Positions 1 to 10,996 of a DNA stretch of 64,000 nucleotides are shown one piece after another. Position 1 is the first letter of the stretch. Every line of letters starts with the position of its first letter. This stretch comes from Cyanophora paradoxa (Eukaryota > Glaucocystophyceae > Cyanophorales > Cyanophoraceae). Under the pieces are notes generated by a model. The model was not told the DNA's origin. It did no database searches and saw nothing but the letters and a program-made list of their open reading frames with translations. Both the position numbers and the translations under genes were made by a program. Location of the stretch: contig QPMI01000158.1 of the NCBI GenBank assembly GCA_004431415.1, forward strand, positions 1 to 64,000, in the 5' to 3' direction.

Positions 1-1245
1 TGCTCGAGCGGGATCGGGGAGGCGACGGCCTTGGCGCTGGACGCCGCGGGCTTCGAGGTGCTCGCAGGCGTCCGCAAGCAGGCCGATGCCGACCGCCTCG
101 CAGCTCGCGGCTCGCCCCGCCTGCACCCCATCATCCTCGACGTTACAAACGAGCAGGTCCGCCCGCGGCCGCACGCGCGCGCGCGCTACGCCTGCATCGG
201 GACGCTCGCTGAGTGTAGCGGCTGCGTCGCGCTTGCGCAGCACGTACGCGAGCTGCCGGCGAAGGTCGCGGCCGTTTCGAAGGGCGGCCGCGTCGGCGTC
301 GTGTGCAACGCGGGCATCGCGCCGCTCGGCCCCTGGGAGACTATGCCCGCCGAGGAGATCCGTCAGGTGTTCGAAGGTGCGGCCGCGCCGCCGCGCCGCC
401 GCCGGCCGCGGTGACGGGCCGCGAGCTAAGCGGGTGTCAGTGAACGTGTTCGGGCTGGTTTCGGTGACGAAGGCGCTGCTGCCGATGGTCCGCGAGACGA
501 AGGGCCGCGTTGTGCTCATAGGATCCGGTCCGTTCACCCCGAGCATGCGCGCCGGCGCCAGGAGCCACGTGCGAGTGGCGTCCTGCCCTATCGCAGTGGC
601 TGGCATCCTCTCCTCGGCGTTCATGGGCGCCTACTCGGCGACGAAGTTCGCGGTGGAGGCGATCGGAGACAGCCTGCGGCAGGAGCTGGCCCCCTTCGGC
701 GCCCACGTCTCCGTCATCCAGCCCGTGCGCGCCCCGGCCCGGCGCCCCGCCCGCCGGCTTTTGAACGCGAGCGAACGCGGGCAGGGCTTCATCACAACGA
801 ATATGACCGAAGGGGCCCTCATTGACAGCATCATAAAGAAGGCGCGCCTCCCCGGGCCCCGGCCCGCGCTGGGCGGCGCAGCGCGGCGGTGCGGCTGAGG
901 CCGGGCCCGGGCGCTTCAGGCGGTGGAGCGGAGCGGCCCCTACGAGGAGAGCGTGCGGCGGAGCTGGGCGCTGATGCGTTGGAGCATGGTGGACGCCTCG
1001 CCGCCCGCCCTCATCGCCGAGCACGTCCTGCACGCGCTCACCGCCCCCAGCCCCAAGCACCGGCGCGCCTCCCGGCCCCTCCCCTCCCCCGAGCGCGGGG
1101 CTCACGGCGGGCGGGGGGTACAGGTACCGCGACGGTTCCAAATCGGGCGCGGCCGCCTGCATGGCGTGCCTTCCCGTCCCGTGCTCCGACGGGTACGCCC
1201 CCTGCGCCCCCCCTCCCCCCCCACCCCCCCCCCCCCTTCTCCAGG
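1..1245 (+). CDS. Short-chain dehydrogenase/reductase (5' partial, spliced)
   Basis: This is an NAD(P)-dependent oxidoreductase of the classical SDR family. The window opens inside the cofactor-binding glycine motif (CSSGIGEA). Exons at 1-156, 241-376, 441-527, 597-724, 785-841, 920-1062 and from 1124 join in frame. They carry the NAG motif (VVCNAGIAPLG), the catalytic serine region (VVLIGSVAGILSS), the YSATK active site and the PGFITTNM segment after it. The last helices (RRSWALMRW, IAEHVLHAL) resemble retinol dehydrogenase/17-beta-HSD-type SDRs. The first residues lie before the window. The last exon runs through YRDGSKSG towards about 1200, where the stop is unclear. Introns 842-919 and 1063-1123 start with GC rather than GT, and both are needed to keep the frame. 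Substrate cannot be told from sequence; a steroid-, retinol- or fatty-type alcohol is only a family-level guess. Confidence 0.8.
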
Positions 1246-1249
1246 GCCC

Positions 1250-1897
1250 GCAGCGCTAGCCCGCAGCCCGCCGTCCGGTACGTCCCCGCGCGCCGCGGCC
1301 CCGGGCGCGCCGTCGGAGCATCGATATCGTTTTATATTAATTATAATTAACGTTCAACGCGTACGGTTCTCTCGGCTAGCGCGAATTCGAATGGTGCTCG
1401 AGCCGCGGACTCGCGTTTTATGCTCGAGGTCGAGTACTAGTACTAGTGGCGCCCCGCGGCCGAGCCTCGGAGTGCGGCGAATTCGAAGTGCCGCGCGCAG
1501 AGTGCACTTTCTTGGGGTACAGCAAGCTGTGCCTCGCGCTGAGCGGCAAAAGCTGACCGCCCAGCTCGTGTCACTTTGGTGCATAGATTACGACAGCTAG
1601 TTAGCTGAAGCCGCATCCGGAGCGCGCGCACTGCGGCAGCGGCGAATTCTCGTTGCAGAGACTAGCTGGTCGGGATCCCTCTAGATCTCCTCCGCGGCGC
1701 GCGGAAAGGTCAAAGCTGTGGTCGGTTTCAAGAGCTCGAGTAGCGCCAAGTGCGCCCGCGGTCGGGCGCATCAGCGAAAACAGGCATGGCCGGCCCCATC
1801 CTCGGGGCCACCGAGGCGAAAGCCAGCCCCTCTGTGGTTCGTAGACCCGAATAAGGCGCTCGGCTGACTTGGGGCTCGCGCGCGCGCCGCCGCGCCA
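1250..1897. other. Intergenic, no gene seen
   Basis: No exon chain with recognisable protein similarity was found on either strand. The stretch holds a short AT-rich patch near 1325-1350 and a palindromic trinucleotide run (AGT/ACT alternating) at about 1433-1447. The start and promoter of the next gene must lie towards its right end. Confidence 0.5.
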
Positions 1898-4176
1898 ATG
1901 CCGTCCGCCGTTCGCTGTTTGAGCTCGGCGCTCATGCGGGCTCGCGCAGGTCCTCTTTTGGACGGTATCGTGGCTGATTGCCAACATGTGCACGACTCTT
2001 CTGAACAAGGTTCGCGGGCTTCGCGCTCTTAGAGCGCGCCTGAGGGCGCGCCAGACAACGCCGCCTCGGCCACAAAGCGAGCGCCGCCCGATCCCTAGAG
2101 GGCAATGATGCGCCCGCACAGCTGGGCACTTTCCGATCTCGAGTCGGCTTCTCTACCAACTTTCAAACTTGCGCAGGCGGTCTTCCACTCGCGCTTCGGC
2201 AGCTGGAAGTTCCCATTGACGCTCTCCGCGTGCCATCTGCTGACACAGGTGCACGCTCGGCGGTGCTCGGCCCCCGCGCTTCGAAATTCCGACCGTCCTC
2301 CCCGCAGGCGACGTTCACGCTTTTCTACGTGCGTGTGGCGGGCCGCGTGCAGCGGAAGAACGTGGATAGGCACGGCCGCGTGCTTCTGCTCTTCTTCGCG
2401 GCGCTCTTTGCAGCGAACATCGTCATGGGAAACAGCGGTGCGCGATCTGCGCCCGCCATGTGCCGTACCCATCTGCAGAGTCTTCCCTCGCCGACGCGCC
2501 GCGACGCGACGCAGGCCTGCGTTACGTCACGGTGTCCTTCAGCCAGATCTGCCGCGCCCTCGTCCCGACGATCACCGTCGTGCTGTCCCGATTCATCCTG
2601 GGCAAGACGTACCCCCTCGTGCGCCTCCGGGTCCCTCCCTCCCCCCCCGCGTCCGCCCGACCGTCTCGCTTGCGTACAGCGCGTCAAACTCTCTCTTATC
2701 CCAATCCTGGTACCCCCCTCCCCTCCCTGCCCCTCCCCCAGCCTCACCCCCCGCGCGCCCCAGATCGGCGTCTGCCTCGCCGCGTACGGAGAGCTCAACT
2801 TCCACATCCTGGTACCCCCTTCGCGCTGCGCGCGGGGAAACCGCCCCCCGCTGGATTCGAACGGGAAGGGGCGTCGCAGGGCTTCACGCTCATGATGGCT
2901 ACCGTGGTCCTGGCGTCCCTGAAGGTAAGGATCTGATCTGATCCGATCTGATCTGATCTGATCTGATCGATTCGATCGGGTGCAGGCCATCTACTCGAAC
3001 AAGTTCCTCACGGGGGCATACAAGCTCGAGGCGGGCACTCCCCCCCCCCCCACTTCCCCTCCCCTCTTGCCTCTCACCTCGCTGTACCCCCAGGCCTTCG
3101 ACCTTCTGGACCGCGTGACTCCCCCCGCGCTCCTCATGCTCGTGCCCTTCATCTTCGCGACGGGCGAGGCGGACCGCCTCATCGCGTGGCAGCCGAAGGC
3201 GAGCGAGCCGTCCCGCCCGCCCGCGCCCCCGCCGGTTCCCTTCCCGAACCCTCTACCCCCCCAGCGCGACGCGGCGTGGGAGGACCTGCCGTTCTGGGTA
3301 CCCCAGCGCCACGCGGCGTACATCCTGCTCTCCTGCGCGGCATCCCTGTGGCTCAACTACGCATCCTTCCGCTACAACCAGGCGCGCGCTCGCGCTCGCG
3401 CCGCCGCCGCCCCTCCTGGAACTCCTGCTCATGGCTGCGCTCTCCATCAGGTGACGTCCGCGCTCTCCATCACGGTGGCGGGCAACGCGAAGGAGGCGCT
3501 GACCATCGGTGCGCCCGCCCGCACGCGCCCGCCCTCGAGCTCCAGCCCCCCCGCGTTTGCACCGCTTGCTCGGCCGGGCCGGGCTGGCTAGCTGTCTCCG
3601 ATCCGTTGTGCCCTTCCTCTGCTCCCGCTGACTCCTCCTTTTTCCTTTCCCAACCCGGCGCAGTCGTCTCCGTCTTCGTTTTCAAGAACACCGTAACCCC
3701 TCTGAACCTCTTCGGCACGGTGCGCGTACCCCCCTGTCTTCCCCCCACTCCCCCCGCCCCACCCCCACCCCCCCCCCCCCCCCCCCCCCAACCCCCCACC
3801 TTTGTCGCCCCCTTCTTGCTGCCCCTCATCCCCCGCCAGGTGGTGACGATCTGCGGGAGCTGCCTGTACAGCTACCTGCAGTACCTGGAGATGACCCGCA
3901 AGGAGGTGCATGCGCACGAAGTCCAAGAAGCCGTACCCCCTTGGCTTGGCTGATTCTCGGCGCCCTCAGGTGGGAGGCGCCAAGCTGGCGGGCGACTCGA
4001 GCGCCGATCCGCCCTCGGGCGAGGCGCACCGCGCCCGGCGGCCGCCCGGCGGGGACAAGGCGCGGGCGAGCGGCTCGGCCTCCCCCGCGCAGCTCCTCGC
4101 AGGCGCCGGCTCGGGCTCGGGCGGCGAGCACCCGGCCACGGACCGAAGGCACCAGCGCAACGCGCGGGGCGCCTGA
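1898..4176 (+). CDS. TPT/nucleotide-sugar transporter (DMT superfamily)
   Basis: This is a multi-pass membrane antiporter-like protein of the triose-phosphate/nucleotide-sugar transporter group, expected in Golgi, ER or plastid membrane. Exons joined by eye give MPSAVLFWTVSWLIANM, then TTLLNKAVFHSRFGSWKFPL, LTLSACHLLTQ, LRYVTVSFSQICRALVPTI, RFILGKTYPLVRLRVKLSLI, GVCLAAYGELNFHIL, GFTLMMATVVLASLKAIYSN, VTSALSITVAGNAKEALTI, VFKNTVTPLNLFG and ICGSCLYSYLQYLEM. The SFxQ...LVP.TV..SR, GK.Y and N.K motifs fit the TPT domain. At least three introns use GC donors (3031-3093, 3199-3264, 3382-3450). The first exon (1898-1909, 40-nt intron) is inferred. The end is ambiguous: either a stop near 3953, or a 37-nt intron (3933-3969) leading to a Gly/Ala-rich tail ending at 4176. 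Substrate is unknown. Confidence 0.8.
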
Positions 4177-4908
4177 CCGCTGCCGCCACCGCTAACGATC
4201 CCACCTTAGTACTAGTACTATTCTACCGATATCCAACTAGGCTTTCATGATCATGAATAGAGTATCCTATTGAGCTTCGGCTGGGGCGCCGCATCGGGTT
4301 GCTCCGGATCCGGCGCCCCATTCTGCTTCGCTGGAGTCTAGGTCACTGGCTGAGTCACTGCATTTCTCTTGCTCGATCGCGTCTCGTCGTTGATTTGCTC
4401 TCAGCCTGGCCAGTACGTATACGTCGACGTCCTGCCCCTACACGCGCGTGCGTCGCGCTTGCCGCGCGCAGTGCTCGTGGGTATCGGATCAGAGCCCCAG
4501 CGCTAGCGTGCAAGCATGCATGCGTGTGCATGCGGAGGCGCGACGTCGATGAATCCAGAGCCTAGGGGCCCGAGGGGCCCGCAGCATCGGGCGCGATCGC
4601 GAGTGGAGCTCGAGCCCCCTCGCGCCGACGGCTGGCCCCGCGACGCCAGCCCTGGCCACGCTGCTCAGGCGGCGATGGCCGCAGCCGCGGCCGGTTGATC
4701 CGCGGGGCATGCTTTGGTCGCTGCGCGGCGAGCGTCCTCGTCCAGGCGCTGCTGCTGTGTCGCCAGGCAACGAGGCGGTCCAGCCTGGCAGCACCCAAAA
4801 GCAGCGGCCGGCAAACCCAGCTCCGCGGACGGCAGTGGCAAGAGACGAACAGGGGCCTTTTGAACAGGGAAAGAAGCTGCACAGATCAGCTAAGACAGCT
4901 GGTGCTGT
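4177..4908. other. Intergenic spacer with palindromic run
   Basis: No supported exon. An alternating AGT/ACT palindromic run lies at about 4206-4220. The spacer separates two convergent genes (transporter and eL34), so it should hold both 3' UTRs; no clear polyadenylation signal was recognised. Confidence 0.45.
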
Positions 4909-5580
4909 TTACTTCTTGGCCGCCGGCGCGGGGGCCGCAGGGGTCTTCGCCTGCGACTTGAGCACGCGCTTGACGATCTTCTGCTCCTCGATCAGGAAGG
5001 CGCGGATGATCCTGCGCTCTTCCAGTCAGCGGGGAGCGTGCGTGGTGGCGCGGCGCGACTCTGCCGGCAGGCGGCGGGGGCTCGGGGAGCGGGCGAGGCG
5101 CGCGGCTCACCGGTCGCGGACGCAGGTCGAGCAGCGGGAGCCGCCGTAGGCGCGCGAGACGGTCTTCTGGCGCTTGGAGATGGACATGTACTCCTTCGGG
5201 CGGAGGTGGGGGATCTGCGCCGGGCGGGCGGCTCAGGGATTGCCACGCCTGCCTGGAATATGCAACGGCCGCCGCCAGGACGCACGCCCTGAAGGCTCTT
5301 GCCGCAGTCGCCGCACTTGGGGCCCTTCGCGATCTTCTTCACATACTGGTAGGCGAGGACGCCACCTGCACACATCGGGATCAGCGACAAGCTCCGGTGC
5401 TCCGAAAGCTGATAGCCAGCGCACCGGGGGTCTTCACACTGCTCGCCAGAAGCGCGGATGCCGTGTTAGACAAGCCGGCGGGCGCGATCGCGGAGGGGTT
5501 GCGGGCGAAACGTACACCCGGACTTTGTTGGAGGTAGTCCGGTAGCTGTGGCGCCGGCGGTAGGTCAGGCGGTTCGACAT
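4909..5580 (-). CDS. RPL34: 60S ribosomal protein eL34 (RPL34)
   Basis: This is a structural protein of the cytosolic large ribosomal subunit. On the minus strand the exons begin at 5580 with [20 protein letters not shown]. They continue through [13 protein letters not shown], the zinc-ribbon-like [46 protein letters not shown] and finally [20 protein letters not shown] with a Pro/Ala/Lys tail. The stop is at 4909-4911. The order, length (about 120 residues) and paired cysteines (CxxC...CxxC) match eL34 end to end. Introns lie at about 5454-5517, 5371-5426, 5219-5289 and 5011-5108. The boundary after KVRV is uncertain by a few bases. It is an excellent anchor showing that the genes here are nuclear, spliced and eukaryotic. 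Confidence 0.93.
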
Positions 5581-6106
5581 CGTGAAGTTCTAGACCCCTG
5601 TTATGGTACCCCTGGCGTCCGACGGTCAATGTACCCCAGCGAAGAGATTGCTGCTGGCTCGCGCGCGCTGCACGCGCGTTTTGAGTTCTTGTTGCTGTTA
5701 TTCTGCACCCATTGTTTGTTCTCGCAGCGTTTGCTATGTTCCCGCCAACTTCCCGGACGTTCATGATCACATGTACAGCCCTCATGCTCATGATCATCAG
5801 CCGCGCGTACTGAGCAGCCCTCAGTGTCACATGTCAGTCGTCACATGTCAGAGGCGACGAAATGGAGGCAGCCTGCGACGCTCCACTGAGGCCTTCGTCA
5901 TTCCGACTCAAATATTTCCAACGCGTACCCGTCATTCCGACAGGGCTGACCGCATCAATTGTTCAGGTTGTGAACTTTATCCTGGCGCGGCCTCTGGGCT
6001 CGCCTGCACGGCGGCGATGTCAGATCAGCCGGGAGGTGACCGCGCTTCGCCCTGAGCACCTCGATCCTTCGCAGGCGTTGACCCCTGTACGCATGCGTAG
6101 CGTCCA
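5581..6106. other. Divergent intergenic region (eL34 / bZIP)
   Basis: This lies between the divergent starts of eL34 and the bZIP gene, so it should carry both promoters. No TATA box or known motif can be assigned with confidence. Additional 5' exons of the bZIP gene could lie here; a possible acceptor (TTCGCAG) ends near 6074. Confidence 0.4.
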
Positions 6107-8435
6107 ATGCGGAACAAACGGCCTCCGCTCTCTCCCGAGTACCGGAGGAGGTCGACCGGGAGGAGGCGAGGAAGGTGTGCACCAGCGGCGTCAGGCTCGG
6201 AACCCCCGAACCGGCTGGCATCTTATCCCGCGCAGGAGCGGGAGCGCGAGGCGGCGCGAAGATTCAGGAGGAAGCGAAAGGAGATGATTGAAGCGCTTCA
6301 CGCGGACCGCGAGGTCGCTTCGATTCTGTGCCGAGCGCGATGTAGGTGCTGACGTTGGGCGGGGCAGGGGCTGGAGGCGCAAGTGCGCAGGCTAGCCGCC
6401 GAGAACGAGCAGCTTCGCCAGCAGAACGCTCAGCTGGAGCAGGCCCGCCGACTCAACGAGGGCGAGGATCAGGGGTGCGATCCGTGCCTGCGCGAGCGCG
6501 TGGCCGTGCCGGCCCGAGCGAGCGCCGCCGCAGAGCCCTGGAGCGGGAGCGCACCTCGGCCCTCGAAGAGCTGAAGAATCTCTTCTCCGGTCTGGGCGTC
6601 GCGCCCGGCGGCCCGGCGCAGGGCTACGAGAAGGCGGAGGAGCGCATCAACGACTCCAAGCGCCGGGCGCTCTTCCTCCTGCGGCGCTACGTGCGCTTCC
6701 GAAAGCGCACCCGCCCGCGCGCTGCGAAGCCGACGCCGACCGCCCGCCCGCCGCGCCGCAGATGATGGAGTTTCAAAGAGCGCTGCTGCCGGTGCGTCCG
6801 ATCCCCGCGAGCGAGCGCCGCGGGCCGCCTGCCCGGCCCAACGCGTCTTTCCGTCCAGGCAAGCCAAATCGAGGTCACGCTTCGCGTACTACGGAGCTGG
6901 GCGGGGGCCACCGGGGACCCGGCGGCCGAGGCCGTCGTCGGGAGCCTCGCCTCGTCCCTCCGGATGACCCCTGAGCAAACCAAGCAGTGCCAGAGGGTGC
7001 ATGTACCCCCTCCGCTCCATCTCCGCTCTCCTCTTAAGCCCGGCAGGTCGTCGCGGAGGGTCTCACCCGCATCGACGCCGTCCTCCCACGGCTCCGCATG
7101 CTCCGAGGCGCGAGGCGCGATCCCCCGCGCGCGTACCCCCCGCTGATTGCTTCCCCCCAGAGATCATCCTGGAGCTCGAGTCGATCCGACCCTCCCTCGA
7201 AAAGAACCTGTGCACGATCTGCAGCAGTACCCTGGGGGTGCGCGGGGCCTCCTGGGGTACATAGCACCCAGTCCTCGGACCGCTTACGGCCTGTCCCCGC
7301 GCGCAGCCGCTACGTCAGGCGATGACACCTTCACAGCGGGCCGCATTCGCCCTGTGGACCGAGAGCAACAGTGAGCTGTACCAACTCAGCGCCGCGCCGC
7401 GCCCACTGAGCCGCGCCGGGCAGCGACGCCGCTCGTGGGGCGGCTCCTGGGAGACGCCACGGCCGAGTTTCTGGCGCTTCTACCCCGCCAAAGGGAGCTC
7501 GCGCGGGCCCCCATGTGCATGCAGCAGGGCGCCGCCGCCGGCGGCGAGCAGATGCTGCCCGCCCTCGTCGCCTCCGGCGCCGGCCTGCCCCCCGCCGCCC
7601 GCCTCTCCGGCGGAGACGCCCCCTACGCTACCCCCGCAACCTCCGCCGCGCTCGCCGGCCGGCCCGTCCGCTCCCCTTTCGTCCCTGGGGCCCCGCGCGG
7701 CTCGGGCATCCCTTCCCCTTCCCCCGCCTCGGCCGTCTCGGCCGCCGCCGCCCTCTCCCCCCCGCAGCAGGCCCCGTCTCCCTTCCTCCCGCAGCAGTTC
7801 ACCCCGCCCGCGGAGCAGGGCACCAGCCCCTCTCCAAAGCCCGTGTCCCTCGAGGGGTACAGCCTCCATGTCGACGCCCTGGTACCCTTCTTTTCTCTCC
7901 TCTTTCTTTTTTCTTCTTTCTTCCCCAGTTCATCTCGCCGTACCCCCGCCAGGTCCGGGACGCTGTGAACAGAGAGCTGGGCCGCATGCGCAGTACGGCG
8001 CTCCCTCCGGACAACCTCTCCCCGGGCGGTTGCCCCGGGGGCGTCTGCGGCACCGGCCCCGCCGACCCCCTCGCCTCCTGGGCGGCCACGGCCCCCTTCG
8101 GGGCGTCTTCCTCGTGCTTCGCCCCCCCATGCTTCGCCCCCCCGGCGGGAGGTTCCGCGCCCGCGGACCACGTACCCGTCATCCTCAGCGGAATCGGCGT
8201 GGGGTCTCTGGGCCCCCTCGTGGGGGGGTCCGCCCCCCCCGGACTCCCTGAGAACCTGGGTACCCAGGCCGGGATGCTCCCCCCGGACCTCTCGGACCTT
8301 CTGACGGAAGCGGGCCCCCTAGGCCTCGCCCCGCCCCCCCTCCGGATGGATTCGGACGGCCCGCCCAGCTCGGGGGGTAGCACGCCCTCCGACCTCTCGG
8401 CTTCTCCCCACGACGACCCCCTCGATTTGAGGTGA
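6107..8435 (+). CDS. bZIP transcription factor
   Basis: This is a probable nuclear DNA-binding regulator. A basic region (EREREAARRFRRKRKEM, about 6238-6287) is followed across an intron (about 6319-6369) by a leucine zipper. The leucines recur every seven residues: EALHADREGLEAQV, RRLAAENEQLRQQN, AQLEQARRL. Later exons encode ALERERTSALEELKNLFSGL, EAVVGSLASSLRMTPEQTK, EGLTRIDAVLPRLRML, IILELESIRPSLEKNL and MTPSQRAAFALWTESNSELY. These helices could be a ligand or dimer module like those C-terminal to plant TGA-type bZIPs, but that is only a guess. A long Pro/Ala/Ser/Gly-rich, probably disordered C-terminus ends with a stop at 8433-8435. The family-conserved Asn of the basic region (NxxAAxxFR) appears as Glu. 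The start Met at 6107 is the first in frame; the true start may be upstream. Confidence 0.8.
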
Positions 8436-9331
8436 CACACGGCTCTTTCCTGCAGCCCCGGCCCGCGCTCGTGGCCGCCTAAGAAGCTGTACAGGTCTTA
8501 AGAAAGCTAGTCAGCTCGTTCTATTTTGGAGGAGCCGGATAGATTCTGGAAGAGCCCCTAGGCCTCGTGCTTGCCGTGTATTAGTTCAAGCCTGCAGCTG
8601 CTTAGCGTCCATTCTCGCTAGACAGCATATTCGGCAGTTTATCAACAAACCCCCCGCCGCCGAGCCGCCTAGCTATAGTAGCTCGGCCTGCGCAGCCGCT
8701 TAACTTAGTAACCTTCAAGCCTTGAAGCTTGCAATTGTGAGAAGTCATGTCGATCCATGATCTTGACACTGTGGCAGAAACCTATGTGTACATGTTGATC
8801 TAAATTCCTATCCGCCTAGCTGCGCGTGCGCCAGCCAGCCTGGCAGCGCTGCTCATGATCAGCGGCTGCTCAGCAGACGCACCCGTAGTGCCAGGGCTGT
8901 GGCCATGGTGCCGCAGTGCCACGGTGGTCGACTTGGGAGCCTCGGGGCTCGAGCTCCGAGGCTCGCGAAACCTCGGACTCCGGGAGTCCAACTCAGTGAC
9001 TCGGGCATCGATATCATGTATACTATATGATATGCATGGCATGATCACAATCATGAGCAACCCGGTGACCCAGGCCTAGGCCTGAGCCACCTAGGCCTGC
9101 CCCGGGCTCCCCGATTGACAGTGCGAAGGCGGGAAACCAGCGAGTTCGAACTACTCTTTGACCATGAACTCATATCTTCGGACTAAATGAGTCTGCTAAC
9201 TAAATAGAGCGCGGTGCATGAACAAATCACGCGTAAACTATACTCATCTAGCGGTGCCGATAACAGGATAGGAGCAGAAAGAAACGAATTCGAAAGGTTC
9301 GTGCTGCATGGAAAGGCGCGTTACATATGCG
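8436..9331. other. Intergenic, palindrome-rich
   Basis: No exon chain recognised. The sequence is lower in GC than its flanks and dense in self-complementary hexamers, for example AGGCCT/CCTAGG alternation at about 9072-9099 and ATCGAT-ATC near 9007-9016. It separates convergent 3' ends of the bZIP gene and the next minus-strand gene. Confidence 0.45.
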
Positions 9332-10996
9332 CTATATTGCATTGGCCGGGAGAGACTGCGTGGCGGGGAGGACGGCGGGCGGCGGGTCGTCGGGGTGGGG
9401 GATGGATGCGGCTGTGGCGGAATCGAGGGAGAGGGTACGCTGGGACCGGGTGGAAGAGGGGTCTGGGAGGGCAAAGGCGTCGCCGGCGGGGAGGGGGGAG
9501 GGCCCCGAAAAGGAAGCCCGCGCTGCGGGCGAGACCTGCGGGACCGTCCCAGTCTCCGGGCTGCGCGGCGACTGGCCGCGGAAGGAATTGGCCCGCTTTT
9601 GGCTGCGGGGCGGGGCGGGGCGGTCAGGGCAGCAGCAGCGGAGCGGCGGGCTGGGCCGGACCAGATCAGGTGGGCGGGCGGCTGCCCCGTTCGGAATCCG
9701 ACCTTGATGAGACCGTCTGCCGCTTCCATAGAGAGCGAGTAGCGGTCGCCGTTGGCTGCAACTGCCGGCGGAAATGAGCGCGGCGGCGAGCCGAGCGGGA
9801 GCGGAAGAGCTACCGGTCCGGACGGACGCTCTCCTAGCCGAAGGCGCGGCGTTCGATCCTCCCTCGCCTTGCGTCATCCCCGCGATCCCTCCGCCGGCTG
9901 CGCGCTCGCCGCCAGCCGCGGCCTCTCGCATTCGGAACATGTCCGCTGCGGAGAGCGGCCGCTGGCGGTGCTGTTGCGATCTGCGCGACTGTGAGGACCG
10001 GTGCACCGCCGATGAGATGAGAAGAAGCAGCGCACGGAGTCGGGCCCCGCGCGGACGCCGTTTGCGGCTTCTCTTCAGGCTGCAAGGTGGCCAGCGGGGG
10101 CGGGGGATGCCCGGCGTTCTCCTCCTGCACGCATTTGAATTGAGTCTCCGAGATGAAATCGAGGCAGCGTGCGTAGGAGCGTCGCTCACGTCTGTTCGGG
10201 GTGTGGAAGGCGCAGATAGGCTTCGCCGCCGCCCGGTCTTTGGATCCGTGTGCGAGACCGTCAAGCGCAGTTTAAGTATCTCCCGCAACTGCAACACGAC
10301 CGGTTAGGCACTGCAGTGCAACGCCAAGCGGGGCTCGCGCACTTTACTATCTTCGTCGGGTTCGCCATCCGAGAGCGCTTCGTCCTTGTGGTCGATCTTG
10401 TCGAGGCCTCGTATCCGAGCAAAGGAAGAACGCCGACGAGGCACAGCAGGCGCGGAAGGACTGGGCGGCAAGGCCACGGCCGCGTCGGGCGGCGGATGGG
10501 GCTTGTCGTCGAGCAGCGGTCCGATGGAGTGGATTTCGTCGGCCGGCGGCGGCGGCACCGACGGCGACGACAATGCACGCTGCGAACGTCCGCGAGAGGG
10601 AGAGGTTGTGGGGGGCGGGGGGTTCGGTGGAGGTGCGGGGTTGCGGGAAGAAAGCAGCCGTGTGATTGAACCGAGCGGGTCGGCGAAGCCGCCAGTTGGA
10701 GAGCCTGCACTTGCTGCATGCTGCAGAGAGGGCGCTTTCTCGTCGATGCTGGGCCTCTTGGCCGGTGGTGCGCTGCTGGCGCCTTGCATAGAACCGGCTA
10801 TGCGTGAGAAGGGGGCAGGCGAGGTCATCATGCCTCCGCCGTTCTCTACGGACACTACGGTGCTCATGTTGTCAGCGGCGCTGGTGCATGTTGGCGCAGA
10901 TCCTCGAAAGCTTCCTGCTGGGGCAGCTATGCTTCCAGCAGCTTCAGAACAAACCCCACCAAGACCTCCGCCCTTGACGCGCCCCCGCAGCCTCAC
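9332..10996 (-). CDS. Hypothetical Ser/Pro-rich disordered protein
   Basis: I do not recognise this protein. Two long minus-strand open frames join cleanly. The first exon (10996 down to about 10350) ends in LSDGEPDEDSK. A GT-AG intron (GTGCGCGAG...TTGCAG, about 10294-10349) then leads in frame to LREILKLRLTVSHTDPKTGR and a long basic, Ser/Pro-rich region ending with a stop near 9332. It has no membrane segment or fold that I can name. Many Ser-Pro and Arg-x-x-Ser motifs (RRRSSFARIR, KRANSFRGQSPRSP, RRRSLSAPSTPR) suggest a phosphorylated regulatory protein; that is inference. Support comes from the intron junction and non-random composition; conservation is untested. A Met further in (MSTVVSVENGGGMM) is an alternative start. 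Confidence 0.5.
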
